This document shows, piece by piece, positions 19,374-27,343 of a stretch of 64,000 nucleotides of DNA. How positions within the stretch are numbered: the stretch's first letter is position 1; each line of letters opens with the position of its first letter. The DNA lies in assembly GCA_019358835.1 (NCBI GenBank), contig JAHHIH010000003.1, positions 186,001 through 250,000 on the forward strand, read 5' to 3'. Under the pieces are notes generated by a model. The model searched no databases, was not told the origin of the DNA, and saw only the letters and a list, made by a program, of their open reading frames with translations. This DNA comes from Tildeniella torsiva UHER 1998/13D (GTDB lineage Bacteria > Cyanobacteriota > Cyanobacteriia > Phormidesmidales > Phormidesmidaceae). Both the position numbers and the translations under genes were made by a program.

Positions 19374-20735
19374 TTACCTCACAGAGGCCAGTGCCTCAAT
19401 CGGTTCCCCGGTTAGGCTAAAGGGGCGCACTTCGGTAATCTTGACCGGTACGAGTTCGCCCTTCAGCACCGCAATATCGCCAGGGAAGAAGGCGAGGCGG
19501 TTGCCTCGGGTGCGGCCCATCACCTGGGCAGGATTTTTGGGATTAGCGGCCTCGACAAGCACCTCTTCGGTGCGGCCCTGGTAGCGCTGCGATCGCTCCG
19601 CCGCCTTCGTATTCACCAAATGGTTCAGTCGCTGGAGGCGATCGGCCTTCACCTCTTCAGAGAGCTGGTTTTCCCACAGGGCGGCGGGGGTGCCGGGGCG
19701 GGGGGAATAAGCCGCCGTGTTGAGCTGGTCGAAGGCAATGTCGTTGACCAGCTCCATGGTGCGCTGAAACTGCTCCTCGGTTTCGCCAGGGAAGCCGACG
19801 ATCGCATCGGCACTAATGGCCGCATCGGGCAGGTAGCGACGCACGGTGTCGATAATGCGGCGATATTTTTCGTGGGTGTAGCCCCGCGCCATGGCCTTCA
19901 GCACGTCGTTGTCGCCCGACTGAAAGGGAATGTGGAAGTGTTCGCACACCTTGGGCAGCTCGGCGCAGGCGCGAATTAGCCGCTCGGTGAAGTAGCGAGG
20001 GTGGCTGGTGGCAAAGCGAATGCGCTCGACGCCGGGCACATCGTGAACGTGGTACAGCAAGTCGGTAAAGGTGTGCTGATGCCGTCCCTCCAGGGTAGAA
20101 CCGGGCAGATCGCGCCCGTAGGCGTCGATGTTTTGGCCCAGCAGGGTCACTTCTTTGAACCCCTGACGACCCAGCTCAACCATCTCGGCACGGATGGCTT
20201 CGGGCGTGCGGGACTGCTCGACGCCGCGCACCCCCGGCACCACGCAGTAGGTGCAGCGCTCGTTGCAGCCGTAGATCACATTTACCCAGGCGGTGATAGT
20301 GCTGTCGCGCCGGGGCTTGGTGATGTCTTCCATGATGTCCACCTCTTCGGTGGCGACGACCTGGTTGCCGTCGAATACCTGCTCTAGCAGGTCTTGCAGG
20401 CGGTTGGCGTGCTGCGGCCCCATCACCAGGTCGAGTTCGGGCACCCGGCGCAGCAGGGCTTCGCCTTCTTGCTGGGCGACGCAACCGGCCACAATTAGCG
20501 TCAGGTCGGGGTTTTCGTGTTTGCGCTTGGCCTGGCGACCCAGGTATGAGTAGACCTTTTGCTCGGCGTTGTCGCGAATGGTGCAGGTGTTGTAGAGCAC
20601 CACATCGGCGTCGTAGGGGTCGTCGGTCCAGGTGAGGCCCATGGTGTCGAGAATGCCGGCCATACGCTCGGAGTCGGCCTTGTTCATCTGGCAGCCGAAG
20701 GTGGTGATGTGATATTGACGAGCAGAACCGGCCAT
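19374..20735 (-). CDS. miaB: tRNA-2-methylthio-N6-dimethylallyladenosine synthase
   Basis: A radical SAM methylthiotransferase that adds the methylthio group to i6A37 in tRNAs reading U-starting codons. From the ATG at 20735 it has 453 residues: an N-terminal UPF0004 domain with auxiliary-cluster Cys15, Cys51 and Cys85, a radical SAM triad Cys157/161/164 in [10 protein letters not shown], and a C-terminal TRAM domain (about 385-450). The frame extends upstream to a TTG at 20762, which is less likely because homologues start close to [10 protein letters not shown]. Confidence 0.96.
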   Translation of the reverse strand: MAGSARQYHITTFGCQMNKADSERMAGILDTMGLTWTDDPYDADVVLYNTCTIRDNAEQKVYSYLGRQAKRKHENPDLTLIVAGCVAQQEGEALLRRVPELDLVMGPQHANRLQDLLEQVFDGNQVVATEEVDIMEDITKPRRDSTITAWVNVIYGCNERCTYCVVPGVRGVEQSRTPEAIRAEMVELGRQGFKEVTLLGQNIDAYGRDLPGSTLEGRHQHTFTDLLYHVHDVPGVERIRFATSHPRYFTERLIRACAELPKVCEHFHIPFQSGDNDVLKAMARGYTHEKYRRIIDTVRRYLPDAAISADAIVGFPGETEEQFQRTMELVNDIAFDQLNTAAYSPRPGTPAALWENQLSEEVKADRLQRLNHLVNTKAAERSQRYQGRTEEVLVEAANPKNPAQVMGRTRGNRLAFFPGDIAVLKGELVPVKITEVRPFSLTGEPIEALASVR

Positions 20736-20854
20736 AGGTCTTGGCTTTGGGGATAGCAACAACGCAGCTTTCTATTTTAGCGCTATGGCTCTGCATCACC
20801 GGAGTTAACGGCTAAATTCGTTCAGCTAGTCCATTAATCGTCAATGCGATCGCC

Positions 20855-20896
20855 AAAAAAGGCACAGGTTATTCACCCGTGCCCCTCTCGTTTTTT
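20855..20896 (-). terminator. Intrinsic terminator between the 20987-21436 gene and miaB
   Basis: GGCACAGG pairs with CCCGTGCC (20861-20883) with A-run on one side (20855-20860) and T-run on the other (20891-20896), so it can work on either strand. On the minus strand it would end the transcript of the 150-residue protein gene. Confidence 0.75.
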
Positions 20897-20986
20897 GATG
20901 TTGACTAACCCAAAGCGTTAGCCCTAAAGACTCGTTAGCTCTGAAAATTCAACCCTTCAACTAGGCCATCCGTAGCTACTTAAGAG

Positions 20987-21436
20987 CTAGTTACCAAAGG
21001 CATCTTTGACATTGTCGATGGCGTTTTCAATGGCGTTTTTGGTGTTGTCAACGGCGTCTTGGGTGCGGCTGGCATCTTTGTCTGCCCGCTCTTGAATGCG
21101 AGCGGCATCGCGCTTGGCTTTGTCTGCGATCGCACTATCGTTATCGGTGGCGCGATCGACTTTGCGAGCGTTGTCGGAGGCCGCTTGTTTAACGGTATCT
21201 CTGGCATCGCGAACAAAGCCCTTGGTGCGTCCGGCATCTTTGCTGGCTTTGCCCTGGGCTTCGCTGCCCACGTCTGCCACTGCAATCAGCGTGTTGTTAG
21301 CAGGGGCGGCCATGGCCGAGAGGTTGGCGACGAATGCGCCCTGCCACAGCAGCGCCACGGCCATTACACCCAACAAGGCTTTGGCCATCCAGCGACCTGC
21401 GATCGCCAGCGACTCGGTCAAAGAATTTAGCATCAT
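20987..21436 (-). CDS. Exported or membrane-anchored, charged helical repeat protein
   Basis: About 149 residues: a hydrophobic N-terminal segment (WMAKALLGVMAVALLWQGAF, then an ALA-type site) followed by roughly 95 residues of Asp/Lys/Arg/Ala-rich helix with recurring KDA, KRDA and DNxK units (SDNARKVDRATDNDSAIADK). The composition resembles LEA-like or amphipathic coiled proteins; no family is claimed. The start is set at the ATG 21436; the frame extends to a TTG at 21451. It would lie in the periplasm or on a membrane face. Confidence 0.65.
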   Translation of the reverse strand: MMLNSLTESLAIAGRWMAKALLGVMAVALLWQGAFVANLSAMAAPANNTLIAVADVGSEAQGKASKDAGRTKGFVRDARDTVKQAASDNARKVDRATDNDSAIADKAKRDAARIQERADKDASRTQDAVDNTKNAIENAIDNVKDAFGN

Positions 21437-21537
21437 AGAATACAATCTCAACGAAATTAGTACTCTATTTGTACTTGATTGAGTTCTCTAGCTGAATCAG
21501 CCCTAGGGGGTGGGTCTTCTCTATCGCAAGGCGTTGA

Positions 21538-21849
21538 TTAGGTTTGGCACTCGGCATCAGCGCCTTCCCAGAGTTCAGTAATGGGTATCGTTTGGCCGGT
21601 CATAGCTTCGTCCCAGCCCTGGCGGAAACTTTCTTCGGCACTTTTGAGGGTGACAAATTCTCCAGCCTGGTACTCAGCGTAGGCTGTAGCTACTTCAGCT
21701 TCTTCTTCGGGGTCGAGGGTTTCGTTTGTGGAGTCATGGAGATCGGCATCGAGAAACTCCCAGAGGCGTTGCTTGTCGGCGGGGCTGAGTTTGGCGATCG
21801 CTTGCAGAAGAAAGTCGAAGGGAATTGTGAGGTTAAAGGTCTTGCTCAT
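21538..21849 (-). CDS. Small protein of antitoxin-like type, function unknown
   Basis: A 103-residue acidic protein. Residues 20-40 (LSPADKQRLWEFLDADLHD) resemble the helical N-termini of small addiction-module-type proteins common in cyanobacteria, but no partner follows it and no family is certain. Its first 18 codons and leader are duplicated at 22409-22651, upstream of the nucleotidyltransferase gene. HIP1 octamers are present, unlike in the 458-residue gene further upstream. Confidence 0.65.
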   Translation of the reverse strand: MSKTFNLTIPFDFLLQAIAKLSPADKQRLWEFLDADLHDSTNETLDPEEEAEVATAYAEYQAGEFVTLKSAEESFRQGWDEAMTGQTIPITELWEGADAECQT

Positions 21850-22030
21850 AGAACTTTCTCCGTCAGCGCTTGGGATACCGGCCTGGACGAGGGGTTAGCC
21901 TGAATTTAGCAATGGTGTGATTATTGTATCAATGCCCTTTGGCGGACAGCGATCGCAGCCACGGCAAAGAGGGCACTGCCTATCAGTAAAGAGAATGGTC
22001 GATCGCCCCAATGCAGCCTACTAGACTTAC
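21796..22030. repeat. Direct repeat copy A (leader and first codons of the 103-residue gene)
   Basis: Positions 21796-21964 match 22409-22578 at most bases, and after a diverged stretch 21991-22030 matches about 22619-22651. Copy A covers codons 1-18 and the leader of the intact downstream gene. With copy B it brackets the MNT gene. Confidence 0.85.
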
Positions 22031-22404
22031 CTGATTTCAAGGAAGATTGGGCTAACAGAGCAGCTTAAGTTTAAGGCAGGTTGCTTTTGACGGTCATAGA
22101 GCACAACTCCTTCGGTGAGCACCTGGTGGGAAAAGCTGCCGGGCACGTGCTCCCACTGCTTGAGGGTCTGGGCGGAGCGGACGACGATGTCGATGGGTTC
22201 GGTGTAAGTTTCGGCCAGCATTTTGAGGATGGGTGCGCTGCGCTGCCCCCGAGGGGGTAGGGTTTCTACAACAACGAGAAGATCTAGGTCGCTGTGGGGG
22301 TGGGCTTCGCCACGGGCATAGCTACCAAAAAGAATGATTTTCTCAAGTTGGAAATAATCGGCTATGCGATCGCCAATTTGTTGAATGGTGGCTTGGGTGA
22401 GCAT
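22027..22404 (-). CDS. MNT-type minimal nucleotidyltransferase
   Basis: A 125-residue polymerase-beta-fold nucleotidyltransferase. GSYARGEAHPHSDLDLLV (residues 27-44) holds the GS motif and the DxD metal ligands (Asp39, Asp41); a third acid is likely in EPIDIVV. Such proteins usually act as antitoxins that AMPylate a HEPN RNase partner. No HEPN gene is visible beside it, so it is an orphan or works with another neighbour. Its ATG overlaps closely (one base gap) with the stop of an 18-codon ORF supplied by repeat copy B. The C-terminus runs into unique sequence ending PIFLEIR. Confidence 0.82.
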   Translation of the reverse strand: MLTQATIQQIGDRIADYFQLEKIILFGSYARGEAHPHSDLDLLVVVETLPPRGQRSAPILKMLAETYTEPIDIVVRSAQTLKQWEHVPGSFSHQVLTEGVVLYDRQKQPALNLSCSVSPIFLEIR

Positions 22405-22405
22405 A

Positions 22406-22462
22406 TCAGATCGCTTGCAGAAGAAAGTCGAAGGGAATGGTGAGGTTGAAGGTCTTGCTCAT
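22406..22462 (-). pseudogene. 18-codon leader ORF, truncated copy of the 103-residue gene start
   Basis: The reading is MSKTFNLTIPFDFLLQAI then TGA, identical in protein to residues 1-18 of the gene ending at 21538. The TGA is followed after one base by the ATG of the MNT gene. It is a remnant from the duplication, but its ribosome site now lies upstream of MNT and may drive coupled translation. Confidence 0.75.
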
Positions 22463-22651
22463 AGAACTTACTCCGTCAGCGCTTGGGATACCGGTCTGGA
22501 CGAGGGGTTTAGCCTGAACTTAGCAACGGTGCAATTATTGTATTAATTCCCTTTGGTGGACAGCGATCGCAGCCACGGTAGGGTGGGCAATGCCCACCAA
22601 TGAATGCCCACCAATGGAGAGAATGGGCGATCGCCCCAATGCAACCTGCTG
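22409..22651. repeat. Direct repeat copy B, upstream of the MNT gene
   Basis: It corresponds to copy A (21796-22030). Within it a palindromic GGTGGGCA/TGCCCACC block (22582-22598) and a second TGCCCACC occur that copy A lacks. The copy ends between the MNT start and the 3' end of the 458-residue gene. Confidence 0.85.
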
Positions 22652-22670
22652 AACTGGCTTGGTTTAAAAA

Positions 22671-24047
22671 TCAGACATCTTGAATTTCTATATCATTAGA
22701 ATTGTCCAGAAAACTGTCAATGAGGTGTTGCAAAGAATGGATATATAAGCTCATTTCTTCGTAGCCTTGAGGACCATTGATGACATTAATAGCACCATCT
22801 TTTCCAAGATGAAAGATTAAGCTAATTTGCTTTGAGAAAGTCTTTGCTTTCCCAAAGCGACGCATCTCATGATGGGGGTCGATCAATATATCAGAGGAGT
22901 TAGAGGAATTTATCAGCTTAGATCTTATGACTACCTCCCAGAAGGCTTCATTGTCACGAAGTAATATTCCCCGAAAAGGCTTCTTAGATCTTTTGGCTCT
23001 CTCGATACATCTCTCGAAAATCAGCTTGTTAATCCTCTCTCTTACTCTGATGTCATAATGAATTCCATGCATCAATTGATACTTATCTCGATCAAGCTCA
23101 ATTTCCTTAATTTCCTGAAAGGCTTCATCTATTTTTCCTTGCTGAATCAATAGAGATAGATTTATTGTTAAACTTTTCTCAAATTCTTCAGGATCCCCAT
23201 AAGTATATTGAATATATTCAGCGTCCTGAAAAATCATGTCCAATCTATGCTTTGAATCAGGTCCAAACAGTTCAAGCTTTTCAATTTTCTCGACAGCCTC
23301 ATCAATGCTTCCTTGCTGTATTAACAAAACTAAGTCTAATTTTATGCCGCTTATATACTTAGCAAGATCTCCAGATGCATTTTTAATGTGCATAGTACCT
23401 TCAATCGCTTTATCTAATCTAGCTTTCAAGTCAGGGCTAGCTAGTGCAGCCCAGAGCTCTTGTTTTAGGTCTCGCCTTTTTGCAGCACACTTTCGACAGG
23501 CTAATGATTTTCCTTCAAGCAAATATCGTCTTTGAACTGCTTTTTCTATGCCACAACCTTGACATCTACAATAGCAACCAACTTTATCTTCCTGCTTAAG
23601 AATGAGCCAAAGTCCCAATTCTTTTCCCACTAAAGTCGAAGCTATTTTTGGGTATAGTCTAAGACTGTGTTTTTTTAGATATAAGCTGGCTTCCGTAGGA
23701 TTCATATTAGAGCGTTTAGCAAATTGCTTTACTGTGGTTATCTTTTCACTCTGTATAATTTCATCCCACTCTTGATAAGCTTCTTCTTTCTGTGATCTAA
23801 GAACATCTCCTTGAACCTTGCCAGTATCAACTTCAAGTCGGCAAAGAATCTGATTCACTTTCTCAGAGGAAATATTGGCAGCTTTACCAGCGTCATAGAT
23901 ACTGCCAGTGTTAAAGAAGACTTCCAAAACACGTCTGTTTTTTATCGTAAAGCTTAAAGGATCATGATTGGGGCAGTATTTTTCAACATTAGAAGCAAAA
24001 ACCTTATCTTTTATCTTTGCTTGGTGCTTTGATAATTTTTCTTCCAT
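22671..24047 (-). CDS. Unknown protein with HTH-like segments, Cys cluster and internal repeat
   Basis: A 458-residue protein of unknown family. What can be seen: two helix-turn-helix-like stretches (residues about 48-70, GSIYDAGKAANISSEKVNQIL; about 104-130, TTVKQFAKRSNMNPTEASLY), a zinc-finger-like Cys cluster (Cys158, 160, 162, 165, 184, 187) and a repeated unit LLIQQGxIDEA at about 241 and 299 inside two 24-residue repeats. The C-terminal third is mixed and without recognised motif. The start ATG follows GGAG by seven bases. The gene is clearly AT-richer than its surroundings, uses many AAA/GAA/ATA codons and has no HIP1 octamer, which points to recent transfer. Nucleic-acid binding is inferred, not shown. 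Confidence 0.75.
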   Translation of the reverse strand: MEEKLSKHQAKIKDKVFASNVEKYCPNHDPLSFTIKNRRVLEVFFNTGSIYDAGKAANISSEKVNQILCRLEVDTGKVQGDVLRSQKEEAYQEWDEIIQSEKITTVKQFAKRSNMNPTEASLYLKKHSLRLYPKIASTLVGKELGLWLILKQEDKVGCYCRCQGCGIEKAVQRRYLLEGKSLACRKCAAKRRDLKQELWAALASPDLKARLDKAIEGTMHIKNASGDLAKYISGIKLDLVLLIQQGSIDEAVEKIEKLELFGPDSKHRLDMIFQDAEYIQYTYGDPEEFEKSLTINLSLLIQQGKIDEAFQEIKEIELDRDKYQLMHGIHYDIRVRERINKLIFERCIERAKRSKKPFRGILLRDNEAFWEVVIRSKLINSSNSSDILIDPHHEMRRFGKAKTFSKQISLIFHLGKDGAINVINGPQGYEEMSLYIHSLQHLIDSFLDNSNDIEIQDV

Positions 24048-24101
24048 TTCAAGTCTCCAAAATCTGTTTTAAGAGATTTTTTGTAAGATCAACTTCGGTG
24101 T

Positions 24102-24134
24102 GGTGCATTGCTCGCTGCACTGCGCGAATGCACC
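24102..24134. repeat. Dispersed hairpin GGTGCATT...AATGCACC
   Basis: Eight-base arms 24102-24109 and 24127-24134 with a GC-rich loop. It abuts the stop of the XRE gene and is the kind of GGTGCATT hairpin repeat scattered in many bacterial genomes. It could terminate the XRE transcript, though no T-run follows. Confidence 0.6.
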
Positions 24135-24386
24135 CTACGGTTGATCGGGGTCTTGGTTTTTGAGCATATTGCCCAGGTAGAGGTGGACAAAAGCCTTGGC
24201 AGCCTCGCCGTCTAAGCCTTTTAGGGCTTCAACAATATCTGCTACTGTCTCTGCTGTTGGATCGCGTTCTTCGTGGAACCATTTGTAGATCGCCGATCGC
24301 TGCAAGCCCATCTTCACGGCAAGGCTATTTTGGCTAATGCCGTACTGCGTAAGGACTTCCCGTAGCGCTTTGCCTGCTCTTCCCAT
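24135..24386 (-). CDS. XRE-family (HTH_3) transcriptional regulator
   Basis: An 83-residue one-domain regulator: LTQYGISQNSLAVKMGLQRSAIYKWFHEERDP is the Cro/C1-type HTH, followed by a helical tail (AETVADIVEALKGLDGEAAKAFVHLYL). The frame can be extended to an ATG at 24476, but that would put the start inside one of the two operator-like dyads, so 24386 is preferred. GGAG sits only one base before that ATG, so the mRNA may be leaderless or start elsewhere. It is divergent from the conserved gene at 24504, which it probably controls together with itself. Confidence 0.82.
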   Translation of the reverse strand: MGRAGKALREVLTQYGISQNSLAVKMGLQRSAIYKWFHEERDPTAETVADIVEALKGLDGEAAKAFVHLYLGNMLKNQDPDQP

Positions 24387-24421
24387 GCTCCTATCGTCCC
24401 AAAGGAGCAGAGCATCGTAAA

Positions 24422-24490
24422 TGTAATCGCAAGAGATGACATCCTTGCAATGGATGCTGTATGATGCGCTTGTCATCTTAAGCGATTACA
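24422..24490. promoter_or_regulatory. Two matching 20-bp dyad operators between divergent genes
   Basis: 24422-24441 and 24471-24490 are inverted copies of each other (18 of 20 bases) and each is itself a dyad of the form TGTnATC-N6-GATnACA. They are 49 bp apart start to start. They lie between the XRE gene (minus) and the gene at 24504 (plus), the expected place for XRE binding sites. Confidence 0.75.
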
Positions 24491-24503
24491 TAAAGGTGTC
24501 CCT

Positions 24504-24752
24504 ATGCCGCAAGCGTTTATGCCTTCAATCCTGTCGAACCCCGCTCTGCAAGTCACCACCGAACCCGCTGCCGAGCCAGGGCGCGAGGTCATTCGCATCT
24601 TGGTGATTGGCAGCGCCCACGGCGTAGAGCGCATCATCCACGAACTCTATCGCCTCGGCTTTGCCGAAGTGCGCGAATGGAGCAAACCCCAGCCCACCGG
24701 GCGCATCAACGAAATCATGCGCGTACTCACCCGCTACGTACTAGCGGAGTAG
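24504..24752 (+). CDS. Small conserved cyanobacterial protein, function unknown
   Basis: An 82-residue protein. The N-terminal 25 residues look disordered; the rest (VIRILVIGSAHGVERIIHELYRLGFAEVREWSKPQPTGR onward, given here only in part by its key features) is a compact alpha/beta unit with IGSAHGV, LGFAEV and W-S-K-P. I recall similar small proteins across cyanobacteria but no function. AAGGTG lies six bases before the ATG. It sits just behind the operator pair, so it is probably under control of the divergent XRE protein. Confidence 0.75.
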   Translation: MPQAFMPSILSNPALQVTTEPAAEPGREVIRILVIGSAHGVERIIHELYRLGFAEVREWSKPQPTGRINEIMRVLTRYVLAE

Positions 24753-24790
24753 AGCCGGTGGGCTGGGGTCAGCTTGCCTTGTCAACGGCC

Positions 24791-25636
24791 CTAGGCCGCC
24801 ATTTGCTCAAAGTAGTTGTCGAGAAACCCTAGGGCGTGGTTACGGAGTTCGTAGTACTCTTTGGACTCGCGCAGGGCAGTGCGATCGCGCGGGTGGTCAA
24901 ACGGCACCTCCAAAATTTCGCCAATCTGGGCATTGGGGCCATTGGTCATCATCACAATGCGATCGGCCATATAAATCGCCTCATCCACATCGTGGGTAAT
25001 CATCATCACCGCCTGGGGGTTGCGCTCCCAAATATCCAGCACCTGGCGCTGAAGGTGGCCTCGGGTAAGGGCGTCGAGGGCACCAAAGGGTTCATCCATC
25101 AGCAGCATTTTGGGCCGAATCGCCAGAGCCCGAGCAATGCCCACCCGCTGCTTCATGCCGCCCGACAGCTCGTCGGGGTATTTCTCGGCAGCAGGGGTGA
25201 GGTTCACCATCGCCAGGTGTTCTTCCACCAGGTCAGTGCGATCGCGCGGCGAGAGATGGTCACACACCTCATTCACCGCCAGCCGCACATTTTCGCGCAC
25301 CGTCAGCCAGGGCAGCAGCGAATACTGCTGAAACACCATCATGCGATCGGCCCCCGGCTTTTTAATCGGGTTCCCCTCCAAAAACACCCCGCCAGAGGTA
25401 GCCTGCTCTAGGCCGCTGACAATCTTGAGCAGCGTCGATTTGCCACAGCCCGAGTGACCAATAATGGCAATAAACTCATTGGCCCCAACGGTGAGGTTGA
25501 TATTGTCGAGCACCACCGTAGGGTCGCCGCCAGCGGTAGGGTAGGCCTTCACCAGGTCTTGAACCACTAAAAAATCTGTTTCAAACTCAGCCTGCCGTTG
25601 GTCAGAGGGCTGCGAATATTGACTTGACTTAACCAT
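24791..25636 (-). CDS. NitT/TauT-type ABC transporter, ATP-binding subunit
   Basis: A 281-residue ATPase that would energise uptake of nitrate, cyanate, bicarbonate or a similar anion. Walker A GHSGCGKST (60-68), Q-loop FQQYSLLPW, signature LSGGMKQR (157-164), Walker B LLMDEP and the H-loop ITHDVDEA are all intact. The Q-loop and the length are those of the NrtD/CynD/CmpD group without a fused substrate-binding domain. ATG 25636 is chosen because AGGAG lies six bases upstream; the frame extends to 25687. It is the last gene of the operon. Confidence 0.92.
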   Translation of the reverse strand: MVKSSQYSQPSDQRQAEFETDFLVVQDLVKAYPTAGGDPTVVLDNINLTVGANEFIAIIGHSGCGKSTLLKIVSGLEQATSGGVFLEGNPIKKPGADRMMVFQQYSLLPWLTVRENVRLAVNEVCDHLSPRDRTDLVEEHLAMVNLTPAAEKYPDELSGGMKQRVGIARALAIRPKMLLMDEPFGALDALTRGHLQRQVLDIWERNPQAVMMITHDVDEAIYMADRIVMMTNGPNAQIGEILEVPFDHPRDRTALRESKEYYELRNHALGFLDNYFEQMAA

Positions 25637-25691
25637 GGGTTTCTCCTGAATAGTGCATCTAAATAACGCAAGACTGTTTAGCCACAAAAGG

Positions 25692-25801
25692 GTTGGGTTA
25701 GGAGGTTTAAAGGTTAAAAAGTTAAAAGGTTAGGATTCCTCAACCTTCTAACCTTCCAACTTTTCAACCTTCCAACGTGCCAACCTTCCAATCCACCAAC
25801 C
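25692..25801. repeat. Inverted AGGTTAA/CAACCTT heptamer repeats inside the transporter operon
   Basis: AGGTT-type units (25693-25733) face many CAACCTTC-type units (25740-25800). The segment separates the substrate-binding gene from the ATPase gene, can fold into a hairpin and might lower downstream expression. Confidence 0.7.
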
Positions 25802-25802
25802 C

Positions 25803-27209
25803 TCACCCCATAAAAATCCGCTGAGGACGGTTAGCGCGAATCTCAAACCCATTCAAATAGCCCACCGGGTCGCTGGGGTCGTAGGCAATGCCGTCGATAA
25901 ACAGTTCCCCTGGCTCTACCTTGTAGTCTTCCGCTGGGCACTCAATGCCCATTTCCCCGGCGATTTCTCGGTAGAGATCGGTGCGCCAGGCCTGGTGGGC
26001 TTTGGCCTCGGCATCGGCGGGAAACTCGGCAATTTGGCCCCAGCGGGTAGCCTGGGTCATCAGCCAGATTGACTGAGACGACCACATAAAGGTGGAATGA
26101 TCGCCAGGGGGATGGGGTAAGTCCTCGGGCAGCTCAAAAAAGATGGTGCTGTCTGGTATTTGAACCTTGCGACTCTTGCCGTCAAAACCACCGTAGTTGT
26201 AGTCGCCCACCAGGCCGGGTTCCGTAAATTTGGGCTTTGCCCCGGTAAACGATCGATCCGAAATAATTTCTGAAACTTCGGTACGATTGGCGGGGTCGTC
26301 GCAGTATTGGCAGGCCTCGATCATCGCCTTGACCAAGGAGCGGTAGGTTTTGGGATTCTCATTGATAAAGTCTTCCATCACTGCCAGCACCCGGTCGGGG
26401 TGGCCGCGCCATACCTCTTTGCCGTGGGCAAAGGTAAAGCCCACATCCTCGTTACCAGAGATCGCACGAGTATTCCACGGCTCGGCCACCATGTAGGCCT
26501 GCATGGCCCCAATGCGGATGTTGGAGACCATCTGCGGCGGCGGACTAATAATGACGCGGAACGTTTCTACCGGGTCAACCCCCGCCGCTGCCGACAGGTA
26601 GCGAATGAAGTATTCGTAGATAGCTGAACTGAGTACCGTGGCCCAAACCCTTTGAGTTGGTGGCAGCCCGTCGAAATACCCCCGAAAGTCGCGGCCAAAG
26701 GCCTCTAGGTCGCCCTCGTACTCTCGCCAGGGGCGCAGACCAGACTCCCACATAGCGCGGTTCATGGTCATGGCGTTGCCGTGGCGGTGAATGGTCATAG
26801 CGGCACACATGGGCGCCTGGGGAGCACCCTCGGCCCCAACGCGGGCGTTAGTCACGGCCCCAGAAACCACCGGGGAGGCATCGAGTCGCCCAAAAATAAC
26901 GCCATCGCGGGAGGTGCCCCAGCTTGCCTCGCGGTTGAGGGTAACGGTCAACCCGTATTTGTAAAAGAAGCCTTTGGCCTGGGCAATCGCAAAGGGAGCG
27001 CAGTCGTTGACGGGCACGTAGCCGACCTTGATGTGCGATCGCTCTAGGCTGGCCGGGTCAACCACCTGCTCAATGTTGGCGGCCTGAGCCGCCCCCCCGC
27101 TGGCAGGTGGACTGCCCGATCGCAGCGCCTGACTACAGGCCGAAGCCGCTAGCCCCGCCGTAAAACCAACCGCCCCCTGGAGGAGCGATCGCCGATTGAT
27201 CCTCGTCAT
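25803..27209 (-). CDS. NitT/TauT-type ABC transporter substrate-binding lipoprotein
   Basis: A 468-residue protein of the NrtA/CynA/CmpA family. It begins with a twin-arginine-like RR (Arg6-Arg7), then a hydrophobic stretch and a lipobox AASAC (Cys25), so it is a membrane-tethered periplasmic receptor. Landmarks: IKVGYVPVNDCAPFAIAQAKGFF, VVSGAVTNARVGA, HRHGNAMTMNRAMW and AYMVAEPWN. The ligand (nitrate, nitrite, cyanate, bicarbonate) cannot be told from this. Middle gene of a permease-receptor-ATPase operon on the minus strand. Confidence 0.9.
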   Translation of the reverse strand: MTRINRRSLLQGAVGFTAGLAASACSQALRSGSPPASGGAAQAANIEQVVDPASLERSHIKVGYVPVNDCAPFAIAQAKGFFYKYGLTVTLNREASWGTSRDGVIFGRLDASPVVSGAVTNARVGAEGAPQAPMCAAMTIHRHGNAMTMNRAMWESGLRPWREYEGDLEAFGRDFRGYFDGLPPTQRVWATVLSSAIYEYFIRYLSAAAGVDPVETFRVIISPPPQMVSNIRIGAMQAYMVAEPWNTRAISGNEDVGFTFAHGKEVWRGHPDRVLAVMEDFINENPKTYRSLVKAMIEACQYCDDPANRTEVSEIISDRSFTGAKPKFTEPGLVGDYNYGGFDGKSRKVQIPDSTIFFELPEDLPHPPGDHSTFMWSSQSIWLMTQATRWGQIAEFPADAEAKAHQAWRTDLYREIAGEMGIECPAEDYKVEPGELFIDGIAYDPSDPVGYLNGFEIRANRPQRIFMG

Positions 27210-27343
27210 GGCTTTAATCCTTTTGTCTGTGAAGTGTCAGGGAGAGATTGGGCTGAACGTCAGCACCGATACCGACCCAAAACCTGTGTTCCAGAAGATT
27301 TCTTAAGCAGCAAATTAAGACATTCTGCCCGTCAGCCTAAGGG

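Noticed and set aside
24135..24476. 113-residue version of the XRE regulator starting at 24476
   Set aside because: The start would fall inside the right operator dyad and the additional 30 residues have no domain-like pattern; the HTH is complete from 24386.
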